Origin: Elstera cyanobacteriorum
GTDB taxonomy: Bacteria > Pseudomonadota > Alphaproteobacteria > Elsterales > Elsteraceae
Assembly: GCF_002251735.1 (NCBI RefSeq)
Contig: NZ_NOXS01000034.1
Span: 62,376-126,375 of the forward strand
Length of the DNA: 64,000 nucleotides
Reading direction: 5' to 3'
This document shows positions 54,213 through 62,697 of the stretch, one piece after another. Within the stretch, counting starts at the first letter, position 1; the number at the start of each line of letters is the position of its first letter. The notes under the pieces were generated by a model, which made no database searches, was not told the DNA's origin, and saw only the letters and a program-made list of their open reading frames with translations. The translations under genes and the position numbers were made by a program.

Positions 54213-55268
54213 ATGCCAAAAGCCGAAACCCCGCCGCTGCCGAATTCCACCGTCGTCGCCCTGGCCTACGATGGTCTGTGCCTGTTCGAGTTTGGCGTGG
54301 TGGCGGAAGTCTTCGGCCTCGCGCGCCCGGAAATCACCCGGCCCGATTGGTATAGTTTCAAAATTGCTGCCGTCGATCCGTTGCCGCTGCGCGCGCAGGG
54401 CGGCTTATTGCGCATCGAGGCGGATGGCGGGTTGGAGCTGCTGGAGACCGCCGGGACGATCCTCGTGCCCGGTTGGCGCGGCGTAACAGGCAACGTGCCG
54501 GACGCTCTCTGTGCGGCCCTACAGGCCGCCGCTGCGCGCGGGGCGCGGGTTCTCTCGATCTGTTCCGGTCTGGTGGTCCTGGCAGAAGCCGGGCTTTTGG
54601 CCGGGCGGCGGGCGACGACCCATTGGCGCTATCTTGACGCCGTGCGCCAGCGGTTTCCCTGGCTGACGCTCGACCCCAACGTGCTGTATGTCGATGAAGG
54701 GCCGGTGCTGACCTCCGCAGGCAGTGCGGCGGGGATCGACCTCTGTTTGCATCTGGTGCGCCGCGACTTTGGGGCGGAGATCGCCAATCTCGTCGCCCGC
54801 CGTCTCGTCGTCGCCCCGCATCGGGATGGCGGGCAGGCGCAGTTTATCGACCGGCCCATCCCCAACCGCGCAGGCACGCTGTTCGCCGCCCTCTTCGAAC
54901 GGGTGCAGGAAGATCTGACTGCGGAATGGCCGATTGACCGGCTGGCCAGCCTTGCCGGGATGAGCCGCCGCACGTTTCTGCGGCGCTTTCAGGCGGCGAC
55001 TGGGCAGACCCCCGCCGATTGGCTGCTGGGGCTGCGGCTGCAAACGGTCCGCGATCTGCTGGAAACCAGCGATCTTTCGGTCGAGGACGTGGCGGCGCGC
55101 GCCGGGTTCGGCAGTGCGGCTACCCTGCGCCACCACTTCCGGCACAAGCTGGATATGACGCCGCAAGCCTATCGCCAGCGCTTTACGCGCGCGGCCCCTG
55201 CGACCGCGAAGACCTTGCCGCGCCGCGAAGACAGGTCTATCGTCGGCCATCGAAATAAAATGTCGTGA
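54213..55268 (+). CDS. ftrA: AraC/GlxA family regulator, FtrA type
   Basis: 351 residues. The N-terminal DJ-1/PfpI-like domain (about 12-185) has the nucleophile-elbow-like SICSGLVVLAEAGLLAGRRATTHW. The C-terminal AraC domain (about 235-325) has SLAGMSRRTFLRRFQAATGQTPADWLL and a second HTH near DVAARAGFGSAATLRHHF. It probably controls the adjacent rhodanese gene. bioY follows after 13 bp. Confidence 0.9.
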   Translation: MPKAETPPLPNSTVVALAYDGLCLFEFGVVAEVFGLARPEITRPDWYSFKIAAVDPLPLRAQGGLLRIEADGGLELLETAGTILVPGWRGVTGNVPDALCAALQAAAARGARVLSICSGLVVLAEAGLLAGRRATTHWRYLDAVRQRFPWLTLDPNVLYVDEGPVLTSAGSAAGIDLCLHLVRRDFGAEIANLVARRLVVAPHRDGGQAQFIDRPIPNRAGTLFAALFERVQEDLTAEWPIDRLASLAGMSRRTFLRRFQAATGQTPADWLLGLRLQTVRDLLETSDLSVEDVAARAGFGSAATLRHHFRHKLDMTPQAYRQRFTRAAPATAKTLPRREDRSIVGHRNKMS

Positions 55269-55281
55269 GGAAACCCGCGTC

Positions 55282-55845
55282 ATGTTGAAGTTTTTTGCCG
55301 CTCTTCGCCAGCCGTTGCTGGCCCGTCAACTCGCCAACGCTTCCTGGATGACCAAGGCCGTGGCCATCCTCATCGGCTCGCTGGTGTTGGCCGCGTCGGC
55401 GCAAATCCAAGTGCCGATGTATCCGGTCCCGATGACCATGCAGACCTATGCCGTCTTGATTATCGGCGCCCTCGGCGGCCGTGTGATCGGGGTTGGCGCG
55501 ATTGCCGCCTATCTGCTGGAAGGCGCGATGGGCCTGCCGGTGTTTGCGGGCGGCGCTTCGACGGCGGCCTTCTTCGGCCCGACCGCAGGCTTCCTAATCG
55601 GCTTCCTGATCAGTGGCGCGCTTGCCGCTTTCGCCGCCGAACGCGGTCTGCTGCGTGGTTGGGTGAGCGCGATTGCAGCGCTGACCGTCGCCCATCTCGC
55701 GGTTTTCATTCCGGGCGTGCTGTGGCTCTCGACCTTTGTTGGCTTCGAGAAGGCCATCGCCGTCGGTTTCGTGCCCTTCATTGCGGGCACGGTGCTGAAG
55801 ACCGGCCTTGCGGTGCTAACCGTCCGTAAGGCGGACGCACGTTAA
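55282..55845 (+). CDS. bioY: Biotin transporter S-component BioY
   Basis: 187 residues with five to six membrane segments. The BioY signatures AQIQVPMYPVPMTMQTYAVLL-type block (here ending VLIIGALGG), YLLEGAMGLPVFAGG and PTAGFLIGFLI are present. AGGAAA precedes the start. No bioM/bioN genes lie nearby, so it may act alone or use distant ECF components. No riboswitch-like leader is seen. Confidence 0.95.
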   Translation: MLKFFAALRQPLLARQLANASWMTKAVAILIGSLVLAASAQIQVPMYPVPMTMQTYAVLIIGALGGRVIGVGAIAAYLLEGAMGLPVFAGGASTAAFFGPTAGFLIGFLISGALAAFAAERGLLRGWVSAIAALTVAHLAVFIPGVLWLSTFVGFEKAIAVGFVPFIAGTVLKTGLAVLTVRKADAR

Positions 55846-55863
55846 GCGACGACCGGGGCGGGC

Positions 55864-56283
55864 GTGATCCCCTTACGCCCGCACCATCTTCTGTGTCTGC
55901 TGACGTTCGTCGGGCGGGGCTATGCCGATAGCTTCGCCCGTCGTCTTTTGGCGGTGGTGGAGAGCCTGAAGGCAGGCACCCCCGCCCGGTTGGTGACCGG
56001 GCCGGACGCAATTTGCGCGGGTTTGCTTGGTTGCACCAACGACGATGGCCATTGCCGCCAACCCAGCGTGACCGCCCGCGACGCCGACGCCCTGCGCTTG
56101 CTCCAGCCTCATTTCGACGGCGGTTTGACGGTGGGGGCGGAAATCCCCGGCCTATTGGCTCGGCGCGCCGCCCTCCGGGTGGCCTATCGCGACGGCGCCT
56201 TTCGCGCGGCCTGCCAGGGCTGCCCCTGGCAAGGGTTCTGTGCGGAGATTGCTAGGGGCGGCTATGCGGGGGCGTGTTTTTAG
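55864..56283 (+). CDS. DUF1284 cysteine-rich protein
   Basis: 139 residues from GTG 55864. The start LRPHHLLCLLTFVGRGY is the DUF1284 signature. Eight cysteines (11, 51, 57, 64, 117, 120, 126, 138), including a C-x2-C-x5-C group, suggest an Fe-S cluster or zinc site. Function is unknown. It follows bioY by 18 bp and shares its stop region with the convergent paiB-like gene. Confidence 0.85.
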   Translation: MIPLRPHHLLCLLTFVGRGYADSFARRLLAVVESLKAGTPARLVTGPDAICAGLLGCTNDDGHCRQPSVTARDADALRLLQPHFDGGLTVGAEIPGLLARRAALRVAYRDGAFRAACQGCPWQGFCAEIARGGYAGACF

Positions 56284-56903
56284 GGAACCGGGGTTACATC
56301 GGCCAGCGCCTCGGCCCCATCGGCGCGCAGTCCAGCGATGACGCCCAGCCGATCTTCCGCCGGGCGGTTCTGCGAGAGTTTCCATTTCCCGGCCAGGGTG
56401 GCGATGGGCAGCTTGAAGGCGGTAATCCCCTTCAGCATGGCGGCAATATAGCTCTCTGGCGCGTCGGAAACCTGCCAGCGTTCGGCGCGGTGGCTTTCAA
56501 ATTTATCCGTCAATCGGACCAGCAGGGCGCGCATCGCCGCCGGGTCGGTGATCGCCTCGGCGGTGCCGGTGACATCGACAAGCTGGTAATTCCAGGTCGG
56601 CACCGCTTTGCCGTGCTCCTGCTTCGTTGGATACCAACCGGGCGAGATATAGCCGTCCGGCCCTTGAAAGATGATCCGCGACGGCGCGGTAAAGACGGCT
56701 GCGCCCTGCGGATTGGGCTTGGCGAAATGACCGTAGAGGGTACCGTGCGCCCCTTCTTCCGGCGCCAGGATCAGCGGCAGACCCGTGACCAGCGGCGCGC
56801 CGCCCGCCGGGTCCGCCGTCGTCAGCAGCGCGAAGGGATGCGCGGCGATAAAAGCGTGCAGGGCAGCGCGGTCGGTTTCGGCGAAGGCGGGCGGGATATA
56901 CAT
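56280..56903 (-). CDS. PaiB family FMN-binding negative regulator
   Basis: 207 residues from ATG 56903 (MYIPPAFAETDRAALHAF). The split-barrel flavin fold shows FALLTTADPAGGAPLVTGLPLIL, GTLYGHFAKPNPQ and FQGPDGYISPGWYP. PaiB proteins repress sporulation and degradative enzyme genes in Bacillus; in proteobacteria their role is unclear. It is the last gene of the azlC-azlD-paiB run. Confidence 0.92.
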   Translation of the reverse strand: MYIPPAFAETDRAALHAFIAAHPFALLTTADPAGGAPLVTGLPLILAPEEGAHGTLYGHFAKPNPQGAAVFTAPSRIIFQGPDGYISPGWYPTKQEHGKAVPTWNYQLVDVTGTAEAITDPAAMRALLVRLTDKFESHRAERWQVSDAPESYIAAMLKGITAFKLPIATLAGKWKLSQNRPAEDRLGVIAGLRADGAEALADVTPVP

Positions 56904-56919
56904 GGGGCACTCTCGACAG

Positions 56920-57252
56920 TTAGGCGCCCAAAAGCTTAAGCCCGACCGTGACCGCCACGGCAAGCCCCAGAGCTACGGCCAATTGTCCGGTCAGCCGTGC
57001 ACCAAGATAGGCCGCCCCCGCCCCTGCCCATTCGGCAGGGCCGCCCTTCAACAGTGCAGGCAGCACCAGCGCGGCGAACATGGCCCCGGGGAGATGGTGC
57101 AAAAAGGCATCGAGAAACGGCGACGGCTTTAAAAAGCGCACCATCAGAATGCCGCCCGCGCGCACGGCAAAGCTGGCGGCGCCCATCGCAATGAAAGCGA
57201 GCAGGGTGAGGCTATCGACGCGGAGCATCTCCGCCAGGCTGGGGAAACTCAT
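56920..57252 (-). CDS. azlD: AzlD family branched-chain amino acid transport protein
   Basis: 110 residues with three to four membrane segments (LTLLAFIAMGAASFAVRAGGILMV, then PGAMFAALVLPALL). It is the small partner of AzlC; its start overlaps the azlC stop by four bases. Together they export branched-chain amino acids. Confidence 0.9.
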   Translation of the reverse strand: MSFPSLAEMLRVDSLTLLAFIAMGAASFAVRAGGILMVRFLKPSPFLDAFLHHLPGAMFAALVLPALLKGGPAEWAGAGAAYLGARLTGQLAVALGLAVAVTVGLKLLGA

Positions 57253-57965
57253 GCGGCGGCCCTCTGAAACTGTGGTTTCCTGGCGTCACGCAGCGCCCCG
57301 GCCAGCGATCCGGCAATGCCGCCGATCAAGATGTACCAAGCGCCCGGTAGGGTCAGGCTGGCCACCCCGGCGCAGGCGGCGGCGACGCCCCAGGGCATCA
57401 GATCGGCAGGGCTGCGGTAGAGGCCTTGCAGCAGCGAGACGAAAACGGCGGTGCCGACGATGCCAAGGCCCAGGGCTTCCGGGTTCGGTACCAAGCCGCC
57501 CGCAAACCAGCCGATCCCGCCAGAAATCGCCCAGAAGCTATACAGGCAGGCGGCGGACCCCAGGTAATAGCTGGCGCGCACGGCATCCCCGTCCGGCCCG
57601 CGCAGCGCCTTGATGGTTACGGCCCAATTTTCATCGGCATTGAAGGCGGCGGCGGCCAGTGCGCGCGGCAGCCCGAGCGGTAGCAGTAGGTCTTTCAACG
57701 CTGCCGTTTGCAGCAGATAGCGCAGGTTCAGGATCAGCACGGCCAGCGCCAGCACGGGAATCGCGGGCGGCTGGGTCCAGAGTTCGAGGGCCAGCAATTG
57801 GCTGGACCCGGCGAAAACGATCAGGCTCATCAGCACGGTTTCGGCGGTGCTATAGCCCTTACCGGCGGCGATCAGCCCATAGACCAGCCCGAAAATGACG
57901 ACGCTGAAGGCAAGCGGTAGGCAGGCGATAAAGCCCGCCCGAAAACCATAGACCGGGGGAGACAC
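57249..57965 (-). CDS. azlC: AzlC family branched-chain amino acid permease
   Basis: 238 residues, polytopic, starting with FRAGFIACLPLAFSVVIFGLVYGL. The VFAGSSQLLALELW and NLRYLLQTAALKDLL blocks and the DENWAVTIKAL motif are typical of AzlC. It heads the azlC-azlD-paiB group on the minus strand. Confidence 0.93.
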   Translation of the reverse strand: MSPPVYGFRAGFIACLPLAFSVVIFGLVYGLIAAGKGYSTAETVLMSLIVFAGSSQLLALELWTQPPAIPVLALAVLILNLRYLLQTAALKDLLLPLGLPRALAAAAFNADENWAVTIKALRGPDGDAVRASYYLGSAACLYSFWAISGGIGWFAGGLVPNPEALGLGIVGTAVFVSLLQGLYRSPADLMPWGVAAACAGVASLTLPGAWYILIGGIAGSLAGALRDARKPQFQRAAA

Positions 57966-58050
57966 GGGACGCTTCCTATACCCAAGGGCCGATCGACCGG
58001 ATCGGCACGGAGGGATAGGCTAGCGGGGCAGTCGATGCGCGGTCTTGAAC

Positions 58051-58080
58051 GAAATTGCGCGGCCCTGGGAAGGGCCGCGC
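58051..58080 (-). terminator. Terminator of the hsp20-DUF1150 group
   Basis: Perfect 10-bp stem with arms GCGCGGCCCT and AGGGCCGCGC and a GGGA loop. On the minus strand the sequence after it begins AATTTCG. It lies 30 bp after the DUF1150 stop. Confidence 0.7.
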
Positions 58081-58110
58081 GCCAGCACGTCTAGCGGAGA
58101 TTGGCGGGGG

Positions 58111-58326
58111 TCAATGGGCGTCCATCGGCTCCAGGTCATTCTGTTTGATCGCGGCCAGGGCAAGGTCGCGCGTGGTGGCAATGGCCATCGCGGTTCCATC
58201 GGCCCCGAAAATTCCATAGGCAGCTTGGCCGTCATGAATGACCGGCTTCACATAGGCCACCCCGCCTGCGCCCAGCGCGGCGAAATCGGTGGGGGTGAAA
58301 CTGGTGGGGCGCTGCATGAACAACAT
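58111..58326 (-). CDS. DUF1150 family protein
   Basis: 71 residues. The pattern GVAYVKPVIHDGQAAYGIF and the C-terminal ATTRDLALAAIKQNDLEP match DUF1150, a small alphaproteobacterial family usually found beside hsp20 genes. AAAGGA precedes the start. It lies 167 bp downstream of hsp20, and no separate gene is seen in that gap. Function unknown. Confidence 0.88.
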   Translation of the reverse strand: MLFMQRPTSFTPTDFAALGAGGVAYVKPVIHDGQAAYGIFGADGTAMAIATTRDLALAAIKQNDLEPMDAH

Positions 58327-58493
58327 GGTGTCGTCCTTTCTGTCTTTGACGCTCCCGCTTCGGTCTGCGCGGTGCCAGAGGGAAGGGGACGCTTCGGGGC
58401 CAGTATCACCGACGGGTGCGCGTTTGTCGCCCGTATGCGGTTACTGTGACGGGAAAATTCTTAAGAAGCAATTACCGATGCCTGAGACAAATC

Positions 58494-58952
58494 TCAGTCC
58501 GGCGCCACGTCGAGAGTCTTGGGTTTCGGCGCGGGGGCCTTGACCGGCGTTTTAATTTCGACCGTGCGCACGGTGATTTCCGGCATCGGGCGGTGGAGGT
58601 CGACGTTCAGCAGGCCATTATCGATCTCGGCACCCGTAACCTCGATCCCCTCGACCAGCACAAAGGTGCGCTGGAATTGCCGCGCGGCAATACCCCGATG
58701 CAAAAAGATCCGATTGGGATCGTCTTGCTGGCGGCCGCGGATCACAAGCTGGTTGTTCTCGATCTGGATCGATAGGTCTTCGCGCCGAAACCCGGCAACG
58801 GCCAGGGTGATGCGTAGGCTGTTTTCGCCGGTCTGTTCGATATTATAGGGCGGGTAGCCCTCGTTCGCGCTTTTGGCAATCCGGTCGAGCGTGCGTTCGA
58901 CATGCTCGAACCCTAAGAGAAACGGCGAATTCAGCACCGAAACGCGGGTCAT
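58494..58952 (-). CDS. Small heat shock protein, Hsp20 family (IbpA-like)
   Basis: 152 residues from ATG 58952, preceded by GGAGAAGGG. The alpha-crystallin domain (about 35-125) has YNIEQTGENSLRITLAVAGFRREDL and ends with the GLL-NVDL strand typical of IbpA/HspA. A C-terminal tail rich in Pro, Lys and Ala follows. It binds unfolding proteins without ATP. A heat-shock-type promoter lies upstream at 59036-59066. Confidence 0.94.
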   Translation of the reverse strand: MTRVSVLNSPFLLGFEHVERTLDRIAKSANEGYPPYNIEQTGENSLRITLAVAGFRREDLSIQIENNQLVIRGRQQDDPNRIFLHRGIAARQFQRTFVLVEGIEVTGAEIDNGLLNVDLHRPMPEITVRTVEIKTPVKAPAPKPKTLDVAPD

Positions 58953-59035
58953 AATGTCCCTTCTCCTTCGATAAAGCGAGCGGGCAAATACCCTCCGACC
59001 CGGAACGGCATCAGAGGGGGGATTAGTCACCCCGC

Positions 59036-59066
59036 ATACATGGCATTGCCGGGGCGCTTCATCAAG
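59036..59066 (-). promoter_or_regulatory. RpoH (sigma-32)-type promoter of hsp20
   Basis: On the minus strand CTTGATG is followed 14 bp later by TGCCATGT, matching the heat-shock pattern CTTGAAA-N14-CCCCATNT in spacing and core bases. The predicted leader is about 80 nt. Confidence 0.6.
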
Positions 59067-59090
59067 AGAGCCGTAAGGGTTTTCGAAAGA

Positions 59091-59104
59091 TAACAAATCT
59101 GTTA
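59091..59104. promoter_or_regulatory. Palindrome at the toxin start
   Basis: TAACA-AATC-TGTTA is a perfect dyad ending one base before the toxin ATG. Toxin-antitoxin complexes bind such sites to repress their own genes. It is a candidate operator for the HTH antitoxin. Confidence 0.45.
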
Positions 59105-59446
59105 ATGTTTCCTATGGCCTTCGTCATTCGATATTACAGCGTCGACGTTCAATCAGGGATTGCGTCCCTGCCAGCTTCCCTGATTGCGCGGTATATCGCT
59201 TTGACGGAACGCATGATTGACTATGGCCCGAACCTTGGGGCGCCGCATACCAAAGCGCTGGGGGATGGTCTATTCGAATTACGTCTGAAAAGCGCCGATG
59301 GTATCGCTCGGGTTTTCTTCGCTCTACAGGCGGGGCAGATCATTGTGATGCTGCATAGTCTTGTGAAGAAAAACCAAAAGACTCCGCCGCGTGATCTGCG
59401 GCTTGCCGTTTCCCGTTTGCAGGAGATCCGCCGTGCCCCACGATGA
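59105..59446 (+). CDS. Type II toxin, HigB/RelE-like (phage Gp49-like)
   Basis: 113 residues, or 110 from the second ATG at 59114; neither has a good ribosome-binding site. The block KALGDGLFELRLKSADGIARVFFAL followed by IVMLHSLVKKNQKTPPRDLRLA is the signature of Gp49-like HigB toxins, which cleave mRNA on the ribosome. The toxin-first order matches HigBA. The C-terminus overlaps the antitoxin start. Confidence 0.9.
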   Translation: MFPMAFVIRYYSVDVQSGIASLPASLIARYIALTERMIDYGPNLGAPHTKALGDGLFELRLKSADGIARVFFALQAGQIIVMLHSLVKKNQKTPPRDLRLAVSRLQEIRRAPR

Positions 59447-59738
59447 TGCCCCGCTGTCCCATGATACCTTTGTTGCGGCGCTCCTGGCAAACCCAGCCGT
59501 CAAAACGGAATATGACCGGTTAGCAGCAAGTGAGATGCCCGCTTTTGATGCAATCCTCGCAGCCCGGCGCGAGGCGGGTTTAACCCAAGCCGAAGTGGCC
59601 GAACGGATGGGGACCAAGGCGCCTGCGGTCGCGCGGTTGGAACAGGCGCTGGTGACCGGGCGACCGTCGCCATCGCTTGCAACCCTTAATCGTTATGCCC
59701 GGGCGCTCGGGAAAAAGCTGGAAGTTCGGCTCGTCTAG
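59433..59738 (+). CDS. HTH-XRE antitoxin, HigA-like
   Basis: 101 residues from GTG 59433, with AGGAG seven bases upstream, inside the end of the toxin gene. The HTH is AARREAGLTQAEVAERMGTKAPAVARLEQAL, followed by SLATLNRYARALGKKLEVRLV. It neutralises the toxin and binds the operon promoter. Its TAG and the nth stop share the palindrome CTAG. Confidence 0.9.
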   Translation: MPHDDAPLSHDTFVAALLANPAVKTEYDRLAASEMPAFDAILAARREAGLTQAEVAERMGTKAPAVARLEQALVTGRPSPSLATLNRYARALGKKLEVRLV

Positions 59739-60406
59739 CCGATGGATTTCCCCTTGTACCGGCAAAATTCCGTCACCGGGCAGCGGTCACACTCCGGTTT
59801 CCGGGCCTTGCAGATGTAGCGGCCGTGCAGGATCAACCAATGGTGGGCGTGGCGCAGCCATTGGACGGGGATGCGCTTTAGCAACGCTTCTTCGACGGCG
59901 AGAGGCGTTGCGCCGGGGGCGAGGCCGGTGCGGTTGCCGAGGCGGAAAATGTGGGTATCGACCGCCATTGTCGGTTCGCCGAAATAGACGTTCAGCACGA
60001 CATTGGCGGTCTTGCGACCGACGCCGGGCAGGGCTTCCAAATCCTCCCGGCGGGCGGGGACGTCGCCGTTGAAGCGATCCAGCAAGATTTGGCTCAGCGC
60101 CAGCACATTCTTGGCCTTGGCGTTGAAGAGGCCGATGGTCTTGATGTGGTCGCGGATACCGTCTTCCCCCAACGCCACCATTTTTGCCGGGGTATCGGCG
60201 GCGGCGAATAGGCCGCGCGTTGCTTTGTTGACCGATACATCGGTTGCCTGGGCCGAGAGCACGACCGCGACCAGCAGCGTATAAGCGCTGGAATACTCAA
60301 GCTCGGTCTTCGGGTCGGGATTAGCGGCGGCGAGGGTCGCGAAAAACCCGTCGATCTGGGCCTTCGTCATCTTCGGCGACGCGGGGGGCGGCGTTTCGGC
60401 CATCAT
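59735..60406 (-). CDS. nth: Endonuclease III
   Basis: 223 residues (or 222 from the second ATG). It is a DNA glycosylase/AP lyase for oxidised pyrimidines. The helix-hairpin-helix LPGVGRKTANVVLN contains the catalytic lysine, VDTHIFR follows, and the C-terminal CKARKPECDRCPVTEFC is the [4Fe-4S] cluster motif C-x6-C-x2-C-x5-C. Confidence 0.97.
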   Translation of the reverse strand: MMAETPPPASPKMTKAQIDGFFATLAAANPDPKTELEYSSAYTLLVAVVLSAQATDVSVNKATRGLFAAADTPAKMVALGEDGIRDHIKTIGLFNAKAKNVLALSQILLDRFNGDVPARREDLEALPGVGRKTANVVLNVYFGEPTMAVDTHIFRLGNRTGLAPGATPLAVEEALLKRIPVQWLRHAHHWLILHGRYICKARKPECDRCPVTEFCRYKGKSIG

Positions 60407-60466
60407 ATCCTTCCGGGCGGGGTTACGCTGTTGACTTTGCCGAGGCTGGGCGCAAGATCAAGGCCC

Positions 60467-60979
60467 ATGTCTCTTTCACCGCCGGATATAGCCGAAACTG
60501 CGGACCCGGGGCCTGTGGTTTTCGATGCCGAATTGCGCCCGCACCGCTCGCTGTCGATGCGGGGCTTTCGGCTGTTGATGGGGGCGGTGATTGCCGTCAG
60601 CGCTATTGCGGGCGGGGCGGTCTATGTCGCCGGGGCCTGGCCGGTGATCGGGTTCATGGGCGCCGATATTCTGCTGATTTATTGGGCTTTCCGCGCCTCC
60701 TACCGGGCGGCGAAACGCTGCGAGCGGTTGCGGCTGACCCCCGCGTGGCTCACCATCCAGCGCATCGACCCGCGCGGGCGCGGCCGGACGGAAGCCCTGC
60801 GGCCCCACTGGTTGCGCGTCGAGTTGGATGACCCCGCCGGGCCGTCCTCCCCCCTGCTGCTGTGGAGCCACGGGCGCGCGACGCCGGTCGGCAGTTTCCT
60901 GCCACCGACGGAACGCGAACGGTTAGCCGCGTCCCTCCGCGCCGCGCTGGGGCGGCTGCGGTTCGAGCCGATCCGCTGA
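60467..60979 (+). CDS. DUF2244 membrane protein
   Basis: 170 residues from ATG 60467. Two membrane segments (GFRLLMGAVIAVSAIAGGAVYV and WPVIGFMGADILLIYWAF) and the block LTPAWLTIQRIDPRGR are typical of DUF2244. Divergent from nth. Function unknown. Confidence 0.85.
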   Translation: MSLSPPDIAETADPGPVVFDAELRPHRSLSMRGFRLLMGAVIAVSAIAGGAVYVAGAWPVIGFMGADILLIYWAFRASYRAAKRCERLRLTPAWLTIQRIDPRGRGRTEALRPHWLRVELDDPAGPSSPLLLWSHGRATPVGSFLPPTERERLAASLRAALGRLRFEPIR

Positions 60980-61090
60980 TCTGGCGAGCCTGCCAGCCCG
61001 GCCTTGCGGAAAACCACAATGGACCTGATGGATTTTCCGCAGGTAACGTCTATCCTTAATAAATAAGACCAAAATCGGGAGGAAAGCCTT

Positions 61091-62062
61091 ATGAAACGGT
61101 TCCTACTGTCTGCCCTGGCCACGACCACTCTGCTGGCAGGGGCGGCCCACGCCCAGGATTATCCGAACAAGCTGATCACGGTCATCGTCCCCTTCGCGGC
61201 GGGCGGGCCGACCGATACGGTCGCGCGGCTGGTTGGCCAGTCGATGAGCAAGTCGCTGGGCCAGCAGGTCATCATCGAAAACGTCGGCGGTGCCGGTGGT
61301 ACGCTGGGCGCGGCGCGCGTGGCGAAAGCCGCGCCGGACGGCTATACGGTGCTGCTGCATCACATTGGTCAAGCGACCAGCGTGGCGCTTTATCGTAAGC
61401 TACCCTACGATACGCTGAATGATTTCGCCCCGGTCGGCCTGATCACCGATGTGCCGATGACCTTCGTGGCGAAAAGCGCTTTTCCGGCGAAAGACCTGAA
61501 AGAACTGGTCGCTTACGCCCAGGCGAATAAGGACAAAGTATCCTACGCCAATGCGGGCGTTGGTTCCGCCTCGCATCTCTGCGGTATGCTGTTCATGACG
61601 GCGATCAAGGCCGAGCTGACCACGGTTCCCTATAAGGGGACCGGCCCGGCGATGAACGATTTGCTGGGCGGTCAGGTCGATTTCATGTGCGATCAGACCA
61701 CCAATACCACCAGCCAGATCAAGGGCGGCAAGATTAAGGTCTATGGCGTTACCACCAAGACCCGCGTGCCGTCGCTGAACGAAGTGCCGACGATGGACGA
61801 AGCCGGTCTGCCGGGCTTCGAAGTCGCGGTGTGGCACGGTCTCTACGCGCCGAAGGGCACGCCGCAACCGGTCATCGCCAAGCTGACCAAGGCTTTGCAG
61901 GAAGCCTTGAAAGACCCGAATGTCGTCACCCGCTTTGCCGAACTGGGGACCGAGCCGGTCAGCCCGGACCGCGCGACGCCGGAAGCCTTGGGCAAGCACT
62001 TGAAGGCCGAAATCGACAAATGGTCGCCGATCATCAAGGCGGCGGGGGTTTACGCGGATTAA
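61091..62062 (+). CDS. Second tripartite tricarboxylate transporter substrate-binding protein (Bug/TctC family)
   Basis: 323 residues with a signal peptide ending in GAAHAQ and the Bug start DYPNKLITVIVPFAAGGPTDTVARLVG. The ligand region SYANAGVGSASHLCG is typical. It is only distantly similar to the TctC at 36.2-37.2 kb, so a different carboxylate is likely. A terminator lies just after it, before the membrane subunits. Confidence 0.94.
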   Translation: MKRFLLSALATTTLLAGAAHAQDYPNKLITVIVPFAAGGPTDTVARLVGQSMSKSLGQQVIIENVGGAGGTLGAARVAKAAPDGYTVLLHHIGQATSVALYRKLPYDTLNDFAPVGLITDVPMTFVAKSAFPAKDLKELVAYAQANKDKVSYANAGVGSASHLCGMLFMTAIKAELTTVPYKGTGPAMNDLLGGQVDFMCDQTTNTTSQIKGGKIKVYGVTTKTRVPSLNEVPTMDEAGLPGFEVAVWHGLYAPKGTPQPVIAKLTKALQEALKDPNVVTRFAELGTEPVSPDRATPEALGKHLKAEIDKWSPIIKAAGVYAD

Positions 62063-62087
62063 TCGGCCAAGGCCGCGTTGATCCTCG

Positions 62088-62114
62088 GGGCGGGGGGAAA
62101 CTCCCGCCCTTTTT
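62088..62114 (+). terminator. Intrinsic terminator between tctC and tctB (second set)
   Basis: Stem with arms GGGCGGGG and TCCCGCCC (one G-U pair), a GGAAAC loop and a T5 run. Placed after the binding-protein gene, it would cut expression of the membrane subunits. Confidence 0.85.
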
Positions 62115-62222
62115 AATGAGAGACCTGACAGGGCGCGCTAGGCGCGGCCTTGTGGTTCCCTAACATCATACCGCCGCAACAAGGCGGATTTTGCGGACGC
62201 ATAACCCTGGGAGGGGACGGGC

Positions 62223-62684
62223 ATGGCTTTATCCATCCGCCATCCGAAAGACTTCCTGTCCGGCGTGATCTTCATCGCGCTCGGCCTGGGCTTTCTCTAT
62301 ATCGCGCAAGATTATCGCATGGGCACGGCGACCCGCATGGGGCCGGGCTATTTTCCGTCGATCCTGGCAGGCATTCTAACCCTGATCGGCCTTACCACCA
62401 GTTTGCGGGCCTTGTTCCGTGACGGCGAGAAGGTCGAAGGTTTTGCCTGGAAGCCGCTGGTTATTGTGCTGGTGGGCACGGTGCTGTTCGGCGTGCTGGT
62501 GCGCGATGCTGGGCTGATCGTTGCCCTGCTGGCCTATATCGGTATCACGGCCACGGCCTCGATCTATTTCCACTGGCGGCCGACGCTGATGATGGCGGTC
62601 GGGCTGACGGTGTTTTCCGTCATTATCTTCATCAAAGCCTTGGGCCTGCCGATCCCGATGATCGGCGCCTGGTTCGGCGCGTAA
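62223..62684 (+). CDS. Second TctB-like small membrane subunit
   Basis: 153 residues with four membrane segments, beginning HPKDFLSGVIFIALGLGFLYIA and the TATRMGPGYFPSILAGILTLIG block that marks TctB. It lies 13 bp upstream of the TctA gene. Confidence 0.9.
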   Translation: MALSIRHPKDFLSGVIFIALGLGFLYIAQDYRMGTATRMGPGYFPSILAGILTLIGLTTSLRALFRDGEKVEGFAWKPLVIVLVGTVLFGVLVRDAGLIVALLAYIGITATASIYFHWRPTLMMAVGLTVFSVIIFIKALGLPIPMIGAWFGA

Positions 62685-62697
62685 GGAGGCCCTGGGC

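Noticed and set aside
58953..59035. ROSE-type RNA thermometer in the hsp20 leader
   Set aside because: The leader lacks a convincing stem that hides the ribosome-binding site.
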